Below are positions 7,056-14,631 of a stretch of DNA of 19,588 nt, one piece after another (within the stretch, counting starts at the first letter, position 1; each line of letters starts with the position of its first letter). Source of the DNA: Pseudomonadota bacterium (lineage in GTDB: Bacteria; Pseudomonadota; Gammaproteobacteria; Burkholderiales; Burkholderiaceae_F); NCBI GenBank assembly GCA_023443095.1, contig JAEZVV010000061.1, positions 1 through 19,588 of the forward strand, written 5' to 3'. Both the position numbers and the translations under genes were made by a program. The notes beneath the pieces were generated by a model that saw only the letters and a program-made list of their open reading frames with translations, was not told the origin of the DNA and did not search any database.

Positions 7056-8564
7056 TCAGGCCTTCTTGCCCTTGGCCCGCGCTGCGCTGTCACGCGCCGC
7101 AATGCGGCCGAACACCAGTCCGGAGGCGAGCTGGTTGCCGCCGATGTCGGCCTCGTACCAGACCCCGCCAGCCGCGTTGCCGGCGGCATACAGGCCCGGA
7201 ATCGGGCGGCGCTCGAAGTTGACGATTCGTGCCGAGGTGTCGATCTTGGGTCCGCCGAAGGTGGCGGCGATGCCGCCGCTCATGGGCACGGCATAAAACG
7301 GTGCGGTGGCGATCGGATGCGGTTTTTTGCGCGTCTGTGGCGGATCGAGCTGGGCGGTGGTGCCGGCGGCCACCGCGGCGTTGAACTCCTTGATCGTGGC
7401 GAGGGTCGCCTCCATCGGCAGGCCGGCGGCCTTGATCATTTCCTCCAGGGTGTTGCCCTTGGCGATCGGGCTGTTGAGCCGACCGAAACGCTTGAGCAGC
7501 TTGCTCAGGATCATGTCTTCATCGTCGGTTTTGGCGTCGACGATGATGAAGCTGCGGTTGTCCGGCGTGGCCTGCGCGATTTTCTTCGAGCGCGGCGCCT
7601 GTTCGAGGTTTTCGTCGAGGAAGCGCTTGCCCTGCAGAGAAACGATGATCCCGTAGGCCGAGTTGCCGATCCGAGCCGGATTGGCGTGGGTTTCCGGAAC
7701 GATAGGGCCGGCATAAAACTGGTCCATGTTGACCAGCAGCGCGTGCAGCGGTTTTGTCATCAGGATGTTTTCGCCGGTGGTGCACAGCGAGCCGCGCACC
7801 GCCAGGCGGGTGGCCCAGTCGCCCATGTAGATGTCGACCATCTCGGGGTTGGCGCTGAAACCGCCGGTCGTCAACACGACCCCGCCTTTGGCCATGTAGT
7901 TCTTCGGGCCGCGATCGGTGAGGGTGAAAACTCCGGTGACCGCCTTGTTTTCGTCGGTGATCAGCTCGAAAGCCTTGGTGTTGTAATGGATCGGGATATT
8001 TCGTTGTTTGGCCGCTGCCAGCAGGACGCGCATCAGGACCGAACCACCGGTAATGCCGTTGCCGTTGAGAAAGAAGCAGCGCGAACCCGAGGGATGTGGC
8101 AGGTTCTTAACCAGCTTGAGAGGAACTCCCAGGTCGATCAGCCAATCGATCGATTCACCGGATAGCTCGGCATACGCACGCAGCAGGTTGGCGTCGCCGC
8201 GGTTGTGCGACAGGTGGAGCATGTCCTTGACGAATTCGTCGACATTTTCTCCGGTGTCTTTCTGAAACCGGCTGCCGACTCCGGCAAAACGGCCCGACGA
8301 ATAAATGGTGTTGCCGTCCGGGCGATCCATTTTTTCGAGCAAAACCACCTTGGCACCACGGTCGTGCGCTTCAATCGCGCAGGCAAGTCCGGCGCAGCCG
8401 GCACCGACGACGACCGTGTCGTAACCCTCGGTTTTGGTGTTTTTGGCGGGAGCGGATTGGGCGTGGGCGGTCGCGCTCGATATCAGCGCGGCAGTGCCTA
8501 GGCCAACACCCAGCCCGCCCTTGAGAAACGAGCGGCGTCCGACGGCGTCTTTTTCATGTTCCAT
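7056..8564 (-). CDS. TAT-exported FAD flavoprotein, fumarate reductase/ketosteroid dehydrogenase superfamily
   Basis: This is a 502-residue protein. The N-terminus GRRSFLKGG (9-17) with a hydrophobic stretch and AHA-QS cleavage near residue 35 is a twin-arginine signal, so it folds with FAD before export. The FAD motif VVVGAGCAGLACA (51-63) is followed by the family segments LTTGGFSANPEM (231-242), GKRFLDENLE (312-321), PFYAVPMSGGIAATFGG (422-438) and IPGLYAAGNAAGGVWYEADI (455-474). Compared with flavocytochrome c3 fumarate reductases, residues placed at the substrate carboxylate sites differ: His in HRPTGG is N169, the HHTMGG His is Ala, and Arg in NRLGG is D473. R325 may replace the proton-donating Arg. 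The C-terminal motifs look closer to tricarballylate-dehydrogenase-like members. The ATG at 8564 has a GAGGA site upstream. It forms an operon with the tetraheme cytochrome; the pair likely reduces (or oxidises) an unknown organic substrate in the periplasm. Confidence 0.92.
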   Translation of the reverse strand: MEHEKDAVGRRSFLKGGLGVGLGTAALISSATAHAQSAPAKNTKTEGYDTVVVGAGCAGLACAIEAHDRGAKVVLLEKMDRPDGNTIYSSGRFAGVGSRFQKDTGENVDEFVKDMLHLSHNRGDANLLRAYAELSGESIDWLIDLGVPLKLVKNLPHPSGSRCFFLNGNGITGGSVLMRVLLAAAKQRNIPIHYNTKAFELITDENKAVTGVFTLTDRGPKNYMAKGGVVLTTGGFSANPEMVDIYMGDWATRLAVRGSLCTTGENILMTKPLHALLVNMDQFYAGPIVPETHANPARIGNSAYGIIVSLQGKRFLDENLEQAPRSKKIAQATPDNRSFIIVDAKTDDEDMILSKLLKRFGRLNSPIAKGNTLEEMIKAAGLPMEATLATIKEFNAAVAAGTTAQLDPPQTRKKPHPIATAPFYAVPMSGGIAATFGGPKIDTSARIVNFERRPIPGLYAAGNAAGGVWYEADIGGNQLASGLVFGRIAARDSAARAKGKKA

Positions 8565-8723
8565 GACATTTTCCTCGGTTGGTCGGGGGGCTCAGCCGTT
8601 GCGAAACGGGTTTTCGCAGCTGCCAGAAAAACACGGGAGCGAGCCCGGTTCCAGCTTTTGTTCTGCGGCTGAACTGCGAGGAAAGTCTAGGCAGCCGGTG
8701 CGGCTGCCGGTGTCGAAATCCGG

Positions 8724-8737
8724 CCAATCGATATTGG
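8724..8737. promoter_or_regulatory. Dyad CCAAT-CGAT-ATTGG, possible operator for the flavocytochrome pair
   Basis: Perfect 5-4-5 inverted repeat CCAATCGATATTGG, about 160 bp upstream of the flavoprotein start codon. The 5-4-5 geometry is that of FNR/CRP-type sites (TTGAT-N4-ATCAA for FNR), but the half-site sequence is different, so it is not a consensus FNR box. It may be an operator for another dimeric regulator, or chance. Confidence 0.25.
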
Positions 8738-8860
8738 AAGCCGGCCGATCAGAAGGCTTTGTGACGGCGCGTGGAAAATCTTCTGGAGAGGGGCGGGAAA
8801 AACGGAGGCGAGGGTCGAGAAAACCCGGGTGCATCGGCGGGGAAAATCTCCGCGGCCGCC

Positions 8861-8891
8861 ATAAGAAAGGGGCCGAGCGCCCGCCTCGGCC
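8861..8891 (-). terminator. Probable intrinsic terminator of the DUF302/dehydrogenase unit
   Basis: GGCCGAG at 8871-8877 pairs with CTCGGCC at 8885-8891 around a 7 nt loop. Read on the minus strand the hairpin is followed by CCTTTCTTAT, a T-rich though imperfect tract. It lies about 70 nt past the dehydrogenase stop codon, in the right direction. Confidence 0.5.
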
Positions 8892-8931
8892 GCAGGCGAG
8901 CGATGGACAGACGGTGACCGGCGGGCGGGCT

Positions 8932-8954
8932 GCCGCCGGCTTAGCACCGGCGGC
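8932..8954 (-). terminator. GC-rich stem-loop just past the dehydrogenase stop
   Basis: GCCGCCGG at 8932-8939 pairs exactly with CCGGCGGC at 8947-8954, with a 7 nt loop. It begins 9 nt after the stop codon on the minus strand. No T-run follows, so it may protect the 3' end of the mRNA or assist the T-rich terminator farther on, rather than terminate alone. Confidence 0.35.
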
Positions 8955-8963
8955 AACTCGATG

Positions 8964-9869
8964 TCAGTCCTTGCCCGGCTGCAGGCGCTTGATCAGGCTC
9001 GAGGTGTCCCAGCGCCGGCCGCCCATCGCTTGCACGTCGGCGTAGAACTGGTCGACCAGGGCGCCCACCGGCAGGCGGGCGCCGTTGCAGCGGGCTTCGG
9101 CCAGGCACAGGCCGAGGTCCTTGCGCATCCAGTCGACCGCGAAGCCGAAGTCGAACTCGCCGTCGACCATGGTCTTGCCGCGGTTTTCCATCTGCCAGCT
9201 CTGCGCCGCGCCTTTGCCGATCACGTCGAGCACGAGTTTCATGTCAAGGCCCGCGGCCTGGCCGAAAGCGATGCCCTCGGCCAGACCCTGGACGATGCCG
9301 GCGATACACAGCTGGTTGACCATCTTGGCGAGCTGGCCCGCGCCCGAGTCGCCGATGCGGGTCACGGCGCGGGCGAAAGCCATCGCCACCGGCTGGGCGC
9401 GTTCGAACGCGGCCGCGTCGCCGCCCGCCATCACGGTCAACACGCCGTTGACAGCTCCGGCCTGGCCACCCGAGACCGGGGCGTCGATGAAAACCAGCCC
9501 GCGTTCGGCGCCGAGGGTCGAGAGCTCGCGCGCGACCTGGGCCGAGGCGGTGGTCGAGTCCCAGAAGATCGCGCCCGGCTTCATGCCGGCGTAGGCGCCG
9601 TTTTCGCCGAGCACCACGCTTTTCAGGTCGTCGTCGTTGCCGACGCAAGCAAACACGATGTCGGCATTGGTCACGGCTTCGCGCGGGGTGAGGGCGAAGC
9701 GGCCGCCGAAGTCCTCGACCCAGCGTTCGGCCTTGGCCGTGCTGCGGTTGTAGACGCAGACGTGGTGGCCGGCGCGGGCAAGGTGCCCGGCCATCGGGTA
9801 GCCCATCACGCCCAGCCCGAGGAAGGCGACGCGGTGGGCGGGAACGGCTTCGTAGGTCTTGGTGTTCAT
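8964..9869 (-). CDS. NAD(P)-dependent beta-hydroxyacid dehydrogenase (3-hydroxyisobutyrate / tartronate semialdehyde reductase family)
   Basis: This is a 301-residue protein, the usual length for the family. The Rossmann motif FLGLGVMGYPMAGHLARAGH (16-35) is followed by VYNRSTAKAE, whose Asn-Arg-Ser after the second strand favours NADP(H). The substrate-binding signature is DAPVSGGQAGA (129-139) and the catalytic lysine is K182 in GAGQLAKMVNQLC. The conserved MRKDLGL lies near the C-terminus. Family members interconvert a short beta-hydroxyacid and its semialdehyde (3-hydroxyisobutyrate, tartronate semialdehyde, succinic semialdehyde or glyoxylate); sequence alone does not separate these. It lies 51 nt downstream of the DUF302 gene on the same strand. 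No valine-degradation or glyoxylate genes are adjacent, so a general aldehyde-reductase (GLYR-like) role is as likely as a specific catabolic one. Confidence 0.92.
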   Translation of the reverse strand: MNTKTYEAVPAHRVAFLGLGVMGYPMAGHLARAGHHVCVYNRSTAKAERWVEDFGGRFALTPREAVTNADIVFACVGNDDDLKSVVLGENGAYAGMKPGAIFWDSTTASAQVARELSTLGAERGLVFIDAPVSGGQAGAVNGVLTVMAGGDAAAFERAQPVAMAFARAVTRIGDSGAGQLAKMVNQLCIAGIVQGLAEGIAFGQAAGLDMKLVLDVIGKGAAQSWQMENRGKTMVDGEFDFGFAVDWMRKDLGLCLAEARCNGARLPVGALVDQFYADVQAMGGRRWDTSSLIKRLQPGKD

Positions 9870-9920
9870 GGCGGCGGTCCGTGGAGTGGCCCGCCGATTC
9901 TACGACCCGTGCCGCCCGGC

Positions 9921-10310
9921 TCAGGCGAGTGCGCTCGCCAAGGTTTGGCCCAGCGCAGCCAAGGGCGGCGCCGACAGGCCGTGGCGCTGCTGCAGGAAGG
10001 TCGGGTCGTTCCAGCTGACCTTGACCTTGCTGCTCGCGTCCTGGGCCACCAGCACCCGCGCCGGTAGGTCGATCGCCAGCGTCGGCGCCTGCAGTATCAG
10101 CGGCGAACCGTTGGCGGGGTTGCCGAAGAAAAGCACGCGGGTGGCGGGCATCACGATGCCGACCTTGGCGGCCGCGGCGGCATGGTCGACCGTGAACAAA
10201 AGCGTGAAGCCGAGGGGGGCGAGTGCGGCGCCGATCTTCTGGCAGGTCGACTCGATGTCGTACGGGCTGGCGAGGCTCAGGAGGGAAGACTTGCTGAGTT
10301 GTTCGGTCAT
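9921..10310 (-). CDS. DUF302-domain protein
   Basis: This is a 129-residue protein starting MTEQLSKSSLLSLASPYDIE, with a GGAAG ribosome-binding site upstream. It follows the DUF302 layout: a helix SPYDIESTCQKIGAALAPLGF, then a strand with FTVDHAAAAAKVGIVMPATR, RVLFFGNPANGSPLILQAPTLAIDLPARVLVAQD and a final WNDPTFLQQRHGL. The NPANGSPL and IDLPARVLV stretches are hallmark-like for this family. No signal peptide is visible, so it is probably cytoplasmic. DUF302 proteins are small homodimers of unclear function, often near redox or thiol genes. It heads the minus-strand unit with the beta-hydroxyacid dehydrogenase and is divergent from the molybdoenzyme operon, with 252 bp between start codons. 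Confidence 0.85.
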   Translation of the reverse strand: MTEQLSKSSLLSLASPYDIESTCQKIGAALAPLGFTLLFTVDHAAAAAKVGIVMPATRVLFFGNPANGSPLILQAPTLAIDLPARVLVAQDASSKVKVSWNDPTFLQQRHGLSAPPLAALGQTLASALA

Positions 10311-10431
10311 GGCGGCTTCCGGTTGTGTGAACGTCTAAGGCTTGTCCTCGCGGCAGATCCACGCAAGCCAGGGCCTGCCCGGCGCAGGAAGGCGTTGGTT
10401 GGCCGCGACAGCGGCGGCGGGCGGGTCTGTC

Positions 10432-10451
10432 CTTAAGGCAAGTGTCTTAAG
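10432..10451. promoter_or_regulatory. CTTAAG-N8-CTTAAG element in the divergent promoter region, possible operator
   Basis: Two identical palindromic hexamers CTTAAG, at 10432-10437 and 10446-10451, make a 20 bp element that reads as both a direct and an inverted repeat. They are unusual in such GC-rich DNA. The element sits 112 bp upstream of the molybdoenzyme start and 122 bp upstream of the DUF302 start, inside the 252 bp divergent region. It could bind the operon's own NarL/FixJ-type response regulator, since such dimers bind short inverted repeats. No clear promoter hexamers are visible. Confidence 0.4.
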
Positions 10452-10562
10452 CCACTCATCCAATGGCGCGGCGCCGGGCATGAGCCGACCATCCCTCCGT
10501 CCATCGAGCGGACTCGTGCTGAATGCGGGCCTGCCGAGCCAACCAGCCTGGAGAGATTCCAC

Positions 10563-13205
10563 ATGAACGAAGGCCTTGCCACAGCGGACGGCGTCCCATC
10601 GCGCCGCCGCTTTCTGACGCTGCTCGGCGCAGCGTCGGCCGGCTCCCTGCTTTACGCCGGCCCGGGAGCGGCGCTTGCCAAGCTCGGGCCCTCGCCGCTG
10701 CGCGTGCGCGACGGCCTGGTCTTCGACCCCGAGGTCAAGACCGTGATGACCTTCCACGACGTGCATTGCCACGGTTCGTGCATCCTCAAGGCCCATGTCA
10801 AACACGGCCGCCTGATCAAGCTCACCTCGGCCGGCGACGTGGCGCGCGGCGAATGTGGGGCCGACGAGTCGATCGGCCAGATCCAGCGCCGCGCCTGCAT
10901 CAAGGGTTACGCCGAACGCAAGCGGGTCTATTCGCCCGACCGTCTCAAGTACCCGCTCAAGCAGACCATCGAACGCGGCAACCTGGCGGGCTTCCGCCGC
11001 ATCAGCTGGGACGAGGCCGTCGACGACATCGCTGCCCGCCTCGAACGGGTGCGGGAGCGCGGCCGGCAGCTGGGCTACCTGCCGGCCTGGGAGATCGGCC
11101 AGACGCTCCTGCCCTTCATGGGCACGGCGCTGGGCAACTACGGCCACCACTCGGCCGGCAATCTGACCGATGCCTTGAACGCGGCGATCGGCTGGAACGT
11201 CAAGGGCCACCCGCCGATCGACATGCTCAACAGCAAGCTGATCATCGTCTGGTCGGCCGACCCGCAGGCGAGTTCGCCCCATCTAACCTTCCTGATGACC
11301 AAGGCGCGCGAGTCCGGGGTGCCGATCGTGGTTGTCGATTCGCGCTACAGCGCCACCGCGGCGACGATGGCGACCGGCACCGGCGAGGTGCCGCCGTGGA
11401 TCGCGGTCCGGCCAGGCACCGACGGTGCTTTGCTGGTGGCGATGGCCAACACCATCTACCGCCGCCGCCTGCACGACGAGGCCTACCTGCGCCAGTACTG
11501 CTTTGGTTTCTTCCCGAACGACTCGGTGCTGAGCCAGTCGCCCGCCAAACATCCGGTCACGGGCAAGGCTTATGCCGGCACCCGCTTCACCGTGCCCGAA
11601 GGTCAGTCCTTCGTCGAGTACCTCGACGATCTGCAGAAGGAGCACGGCGGCGAGGAAGGCGTCCTGCGCTGGGCGGCGCTGCTCACCGGCGTGCCGGCGG
11701 CGACCATCGAGGCGCTGGCTCTGGCCTACGCCAAGGCCGGCCCGGCCTGCATCTACGCCGGCTGGACCTCGGGCGGTGCGCAGCGCACCGGCAACGGTCT
11801 GTTCTACAGCTGGCTGGTGATCGCCCTGGCGGCGATGACCGGCAACGTCACCCGCCGCGGCGGCGGCATTGGCACCCTGAGCAACAACGACGGCTACGCG
11901 GTCAAGCTCGGCAAGGCGCCGGCGCTCTCCTCGCTGAAGAAACACAAACCCATCCTGTTCTCGCGCTACATGAGCACCAAGGTGCTGATGAGCGGCCGCG
12001 ACAACCGCAGCGCCGAGCAGCTGCGCGCCGACGTCAAGCTCATGAACGGGATCGACCTCGGCCCCGATCCTCGTCTTGAGATCGACATGATCTGGCGCGG
12101 CGGCGGTTCGGCCGACGAGTTCAACCAGCGTTCGGCGATCAACCCCAAGCTTTCCGCCTGGAAAAAGCCGCACAGCATCATCTCGTACGAGTGGTTCATG
12201 AGCTCGACCGCGCGCTGGTCCGACCTGGTCCTGCCCTCGGCCACCGGCTTCGAGCAGAGCCAGTTCTCGGGCAGCCGGATCAAGGCCGACATCAACGTCG
12301 TCAACCAGGTGATCCGTCCGCTCTACGAATGCCAGCCCGACTGGCGCATCAACGAGATGATCGCCGCGCGCATCGGCCTGGACTTCGGCCGCAAGGGCAA
12401 GAGCGACGCGGACATCATGCGCGCCCAGTGGGCAGGCGCGTCGCTGCCGGAGAGCTACCGCAAGATCAACCCGGATCTCAAGCTGCCGAGCTTCGAGGAA
12501 ATGCGGGAGCGCGCCAACTTCCAGCTGCCGACCCCGCTCGGCCAGACCTTCATCCACGCCGCGAGCTTCGAGCCGGGCAAGTTCCCGACCGACACCGGCC
12601 GCATCAACTTCTATTCGCCCTTCCTCGCCGAGCGCAAGCGCGGCGTCGACGGCGTGCACCGCGCGCAATACGTCCGCCCGCCCGAGGGTTACGAAGACGT
12701 GCTCGCGCAGAAGAAGGGCGCCAAGGGCATCGCCTACGGCCTGCAGTACGTCACGCCGCACCTGGTGCAGCGCGCGCATTCGAGCTTCGACAACATCGCC
12801 CTGCTCAAGGACCAGCACCCGCACGTCGTCGAGCTCCATCCGATCGACGCCGAGGTCCGCGGCATCAAGGACGGTGACCTGGTCTACGTCTACAACGACG
12901 CCGGCTGCATGCGTATTCCCGCCCGCCTCACCCGCCGCCTGATGCCGGGCGTGATTTCGATCGGCGAAGGCGCTTGGTACCGCCCCAGCAGCACCGAGAC
13001 CTACGAGGCCTGGTTCGACCTCGACGGCGATGGCAAACCCGAGCCGCATCGCGTTCCGGTGGACGTGGGCGGCAACACCAACTCGCTTACCACCGACCGC
13101 GAAGTCGGCGCCGGCGATCCGGTGATCTCGGCATTTACGAACAAAAGCGGCGGTTTTGCCGCCGGCGGCAACCTGTGCGAAGTCAGCAAGGTCAAGCCGC
13201 GCTGA
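10563..13205 (+). CDS. DmsA-like molybdopterin oxidoreductase, catalytic subunit (TAT-exported, His-type N-terminal Fe-S motif)
   Basis: This is an 880-residue protein; GGAGAG precedes the ATG by 8 nt. The twin-arginine signal is SRRRFLTLLGAAS (13-25). The N-terminal [4Fe-4S] motif is H65-x3-C69-x3-C73-x38-C112, with His instead of the first Cys, as in type II enzymes such as NarG. The remainder follows DmsA: YSPDRLKYPL (123-132), FRRISWDEA, VVDSRYSATAA (258-267), VRPGTDGALL (282-291) and a C-terminal domain with RAHSSFDNIALL, GIKDGDLVYVYNDAG and LMPGVISIGEGAWY. S197 in NYGHHSAGNLTDA aligns with the DmsA molybdenum-ligand serine. An insert near 819-827 reads DLDGDGKPE, an EF-hand-like loop. 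It should work in the periplasm as a reductase (S-oxide, N-oxide, oxyanion) or dehydrogenase of an unknown substrate. It is the first gene of a five-gene operon with its Fe-S subunit 14 nt downstream. Confidence 0.93.
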   Translation: MNEGLATADGVPSRRRFLTLLGAASAGSLLYAGPGAALAKLGPSPLRVRDGLVFDPEVKTVMTFHDVHCHGSCILKAHVKHGRLIKLTSAGDVARGECGADESIGQIQRRACIKGYAERKRVYSPDRLKYPLKQTIERGNLAGFRRISWDEAVDDIAARLERVRERGRQLGYLPAWEIGQTLLPFMGTALGNYGHHSAGNLTDALNAAIGWNVKGHPPIDMLNSKLIIVWSADPQASSPHLTFLMTKARESGVPIVVVDSRYSATAATMATGTGEVPPWIAVRPGTDGALLVAMANTIYRRRLHDEAYLRQYCFGFFPNDSVLSQSPAKHPVTGKAYAGTRFTVPEGQSFVEYLDDLQKEHGGEEGVLRWAALLTGVPAATIEALALAYAKAGPACIYAGWTSGGAQRTGNGLFYSWLVIALAAMTGNVTRRGGGIGTLSNNDGYAVKLGKAPALSSLKKHKPILFSRYMSTKVLMSGRDNRSAEQLRADVKLMNGIDLGPDPRLEIDMIWRGGGSADEFNQRSAINPKLSAWKKPHSIISYEWFMSSTARWSDLVLPSATGFEQSQFSGSRIKADINVVNQVIRPLYECQPDWRINEMIAARIGLDFGRKGKSDADIMRAQWAGASLPESYRKINPDLKLPSFEEMRERANFQLPTPLGQTFIHAASFEPGKFPTDTGRINFYSPFLAERKRGVDGVHRAQYVRPPEGYEDVLAQKKGAKGIAYGLQYVTPHLVQRAHSSFDNIALLKDQHPHVVELHPIDAEVRGIKDGDLVYVYNDAGCMRIPARLTRRLMPGVISIGEGAWYRPSSTETYEAWFDLDGDGKPEPHRVPVDVGGNTNSLTTDREVGAGDPVISAFTNKSGGFAAGGNLCEVSKVKPR

Positions 13206-13219
13206 CCGGGAGCAAGAAC

Positions 13220-13933
13220 ATGAGTCAATGGGGTTTCTACTTCGACCAGACGCGCTGTCTGGGCTGCAAGGCCTGCACCGTGGCGTGCAAGGAATGGAAC
13301 GAGGACAAGCGCGGCGACCGCGCCATCCATGGCGAGATGGGCGAGGAACGCGGCCGTCTCTATGCCACGCCGGGCGGCTGGGAGGGTCCGGCCGGCAGCG
13401 GCCAGAACTACGCCGAGTTCCGCCGCTACGACATGAAGGAAAACTGGCGCCGGGTGACGACCTTCGAGTTCGGGACGGTCCCGCCGCGGGTCGATGCGGT
13501 GAGCCTGTCGCTGGGCTGCAACCACTGCGAAAAGCCCGCCTGCGTGCCGGTCTGTCCGGTGCAGGCGATCCGCAAGGATCCCGAGTTCGGCGCGGTGCTG
13601 GTCGACTCCGCCGCCTGCGTTTCCTGCGGCGCCTGCCGCGAGGCCTGTCCCTGGGGTGTGCCGCAGTATTACGACGATCCGGCCAAATACGAATACAGCG
13701 ACCCCAAGCGCCCGCGCATGACCAAATGCACGATGTGTGTCGACCGGCTGCGCGAAGGACTCAAGCCCGCTTGCGTGGCTTCGTGCCCCAACCGCGCGCT
13801 CGACTTCGGCCCGCTCGAGGAGCTGCGCCGCAAATACCCGCAGGCGACGCCGACGGCGACCGGGTTCAAGGCCGAAGACGTGGCCAGGACCGGACCCAGC
13901 ATCCTCTTCCGCGCCCGCGCGCCGAGGGCTTGA
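13220..13933 (+). CDS. DmsB-like four-cluster ferredoxin subunit
   Basis: This is a 237-residue protein starting MSQWGFYFDQTRCLGCKACT, preceded by GGAG. Four cysteine groups, each suited to a [4Fe-4S] cluster, are seen: C13-x2-C-x2-C-x3-C; CNHCEKPACVPVCP; CVSCGACREACP; and CTMCVDRLREGLKPAC with its last cysteine in VASCP. This is the DmsB arrangement, carrying electrons in a chain to or from the molybdoenzyme. It has no signal peptide of its own, so it is expected to be co-exported with the TAT-tagged catalytic subunit. Its stop codon overlaps the chaperone start as ATGA. A normal DMSO reductase operon would next encode a DmsC-type membrane anchor; here none is present, so its redox partner is unknown. 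Confidence 0.95.
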   Translation: MSQWGFYFDQTRCLGCKACTVACKEWNEDKRGDRAIHGEMGEERGRLYATPGGWEGPAGSGQNYAEFRRYDMKENWRRVTTFEFGTVPPRVDAVSLSLGCNHCEKPACVPVCPVQAIRKDPEFGAVLVDSAACVSCGACREACPWGVPQYYDDPAKYEYSDPKRPRMTKCTMCVDRLREGLKPACVASCPNRALDFGPLEELRRKYPQATPTATGFKAEDVARTGPSILFRARAPRA

Positions 13934-14616
13934 TGAGCAGCGTCGAGATCCGCCGCGGGGCCGCGGCGCTGCTCGCCCTGCGCGCCTCGCTGTATTACGT
14001 GCTGGGGCGCGCGGTCCTGGTCGAGGCCGACGCCGAACACATCGGCGCTCTGCGCGAATCGCTCGCGGCCTGCGAGCGGCTCGGTGTCGCGGTGGACGAC
14101 CTCGAGCTCATGGGCGCGGTCGGCCGGATGAAGTCGCAGCTCGCCCGGCTCGACGCGGGCGAAGTCGATCTCGACTCGCTCGCTCGCGATTACGCCCGCA
14201 CCTTCCTGGTCGGCCATGGCGCGGTTGCGCCCTACGAGTCGGTGTTCCGCTCGCCCGAGGGCCTCGCCATGCAGGCGCCGCGCGACGAGACGCTCGCCTT
14301 CTACACCCGCTTCGGCATGGGCTGCGACGACGGCTGCCGCGAACCCGAGGACCACCTTGGCCTGCAGCTCGCCTTCATGGCTTCGCTCACCGACGAGGCC
14401 CTGCGCGCCGAGCCGCAGCGGCGCCTGAGTTATCTGCAGGGGCAGCGCGAGTTTCTCGATTCGCACCTGCTGCCCTGGGTGGGGAGGCTTGCGGCCGCCG
14501 TTGACGAGATCGACGCTGCGGGTTGGTACGGTGGTGTGCTCGGCCTGGTGCGGGAATTCCTGCGGGTCGATCGGGCGGACTGGGTGGAAGCTCTGATCGA
14601 GCTGGGAGACGCCTGA
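13933..14616 (+). CDS. TorD/DmsD-family molybdoenzyme maturation chaperone
   Basis: This is a 227-residue, mostly helical protein starting MSSVEIRRGAAALLALRASL. The start overlaps the TGA of the Fe-S subunit gene (ATGA), showing translational coupling. The family signature is YARTFLVGHGAVAPYESVF (about residues 84-102), the TorD-type Y/F-R-x-F-x-G...PYESV pattern, followed by a helical region ending EFLDSHLLPWVGRLAAAV. Such proteins bind the TAT signal of one partner molybdoenzyme, hold it until the cofactor is inserted, and stay in the cytoplasm. The partner here is evidently the DmsA-like protein. The sensor kinase gene starts 15 nt downstream, so all five genes probably share a transcript. 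Confidence 0.92.
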   Translation: MSSVEIRRGAAALLALRASLYYVLGRAVLVEADAEHIGALRESLAACERLGVAVDDLELMGAVGRMKSQLARLDAGEVDLDSLARDYARTFLVGHGAVAPYESVFRSPEGLAMQAPRDETLAFYTRFGMGCDDGCREPEDHLGLQLAFMASLTDEALRAEPQRRLSYLQGQREFLDSHLLPWVGRLAAAVDEIDAAGWYGGVLGLVREFLRVDRADWVEALIELGDA

Positions 14617-14631
14617 CCGCATAGTCGAAGC

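Larger units (their letters stand above)
8565..8963. other. Intergenic region upstream of the flavoprotein and downstream of the beta-hydroxyacid dehydrogenase
   Basis: This is 399 bp without a supported gene. It carries, from right to left, two hairpins beyond the dehydrogenase stop codon and a CCAAT-N4-ATTGG dyad that may serve the flavoprotein promoter (each listed separately). The sequence between 8690 and 8870 is visibly richer in A/T than the genes at 8964-10310. Short open frames here lack ribosome-binding sites and recognisable content. Confidence 0.55.

Noticed and set aside
8592..8834. Possible small minus-strand gene (80 codons) upstream of the flavoprotein
   Set aside because: No convincing ribosome-binding site and no family features; it lies where the flavoprotein promoter is expected.
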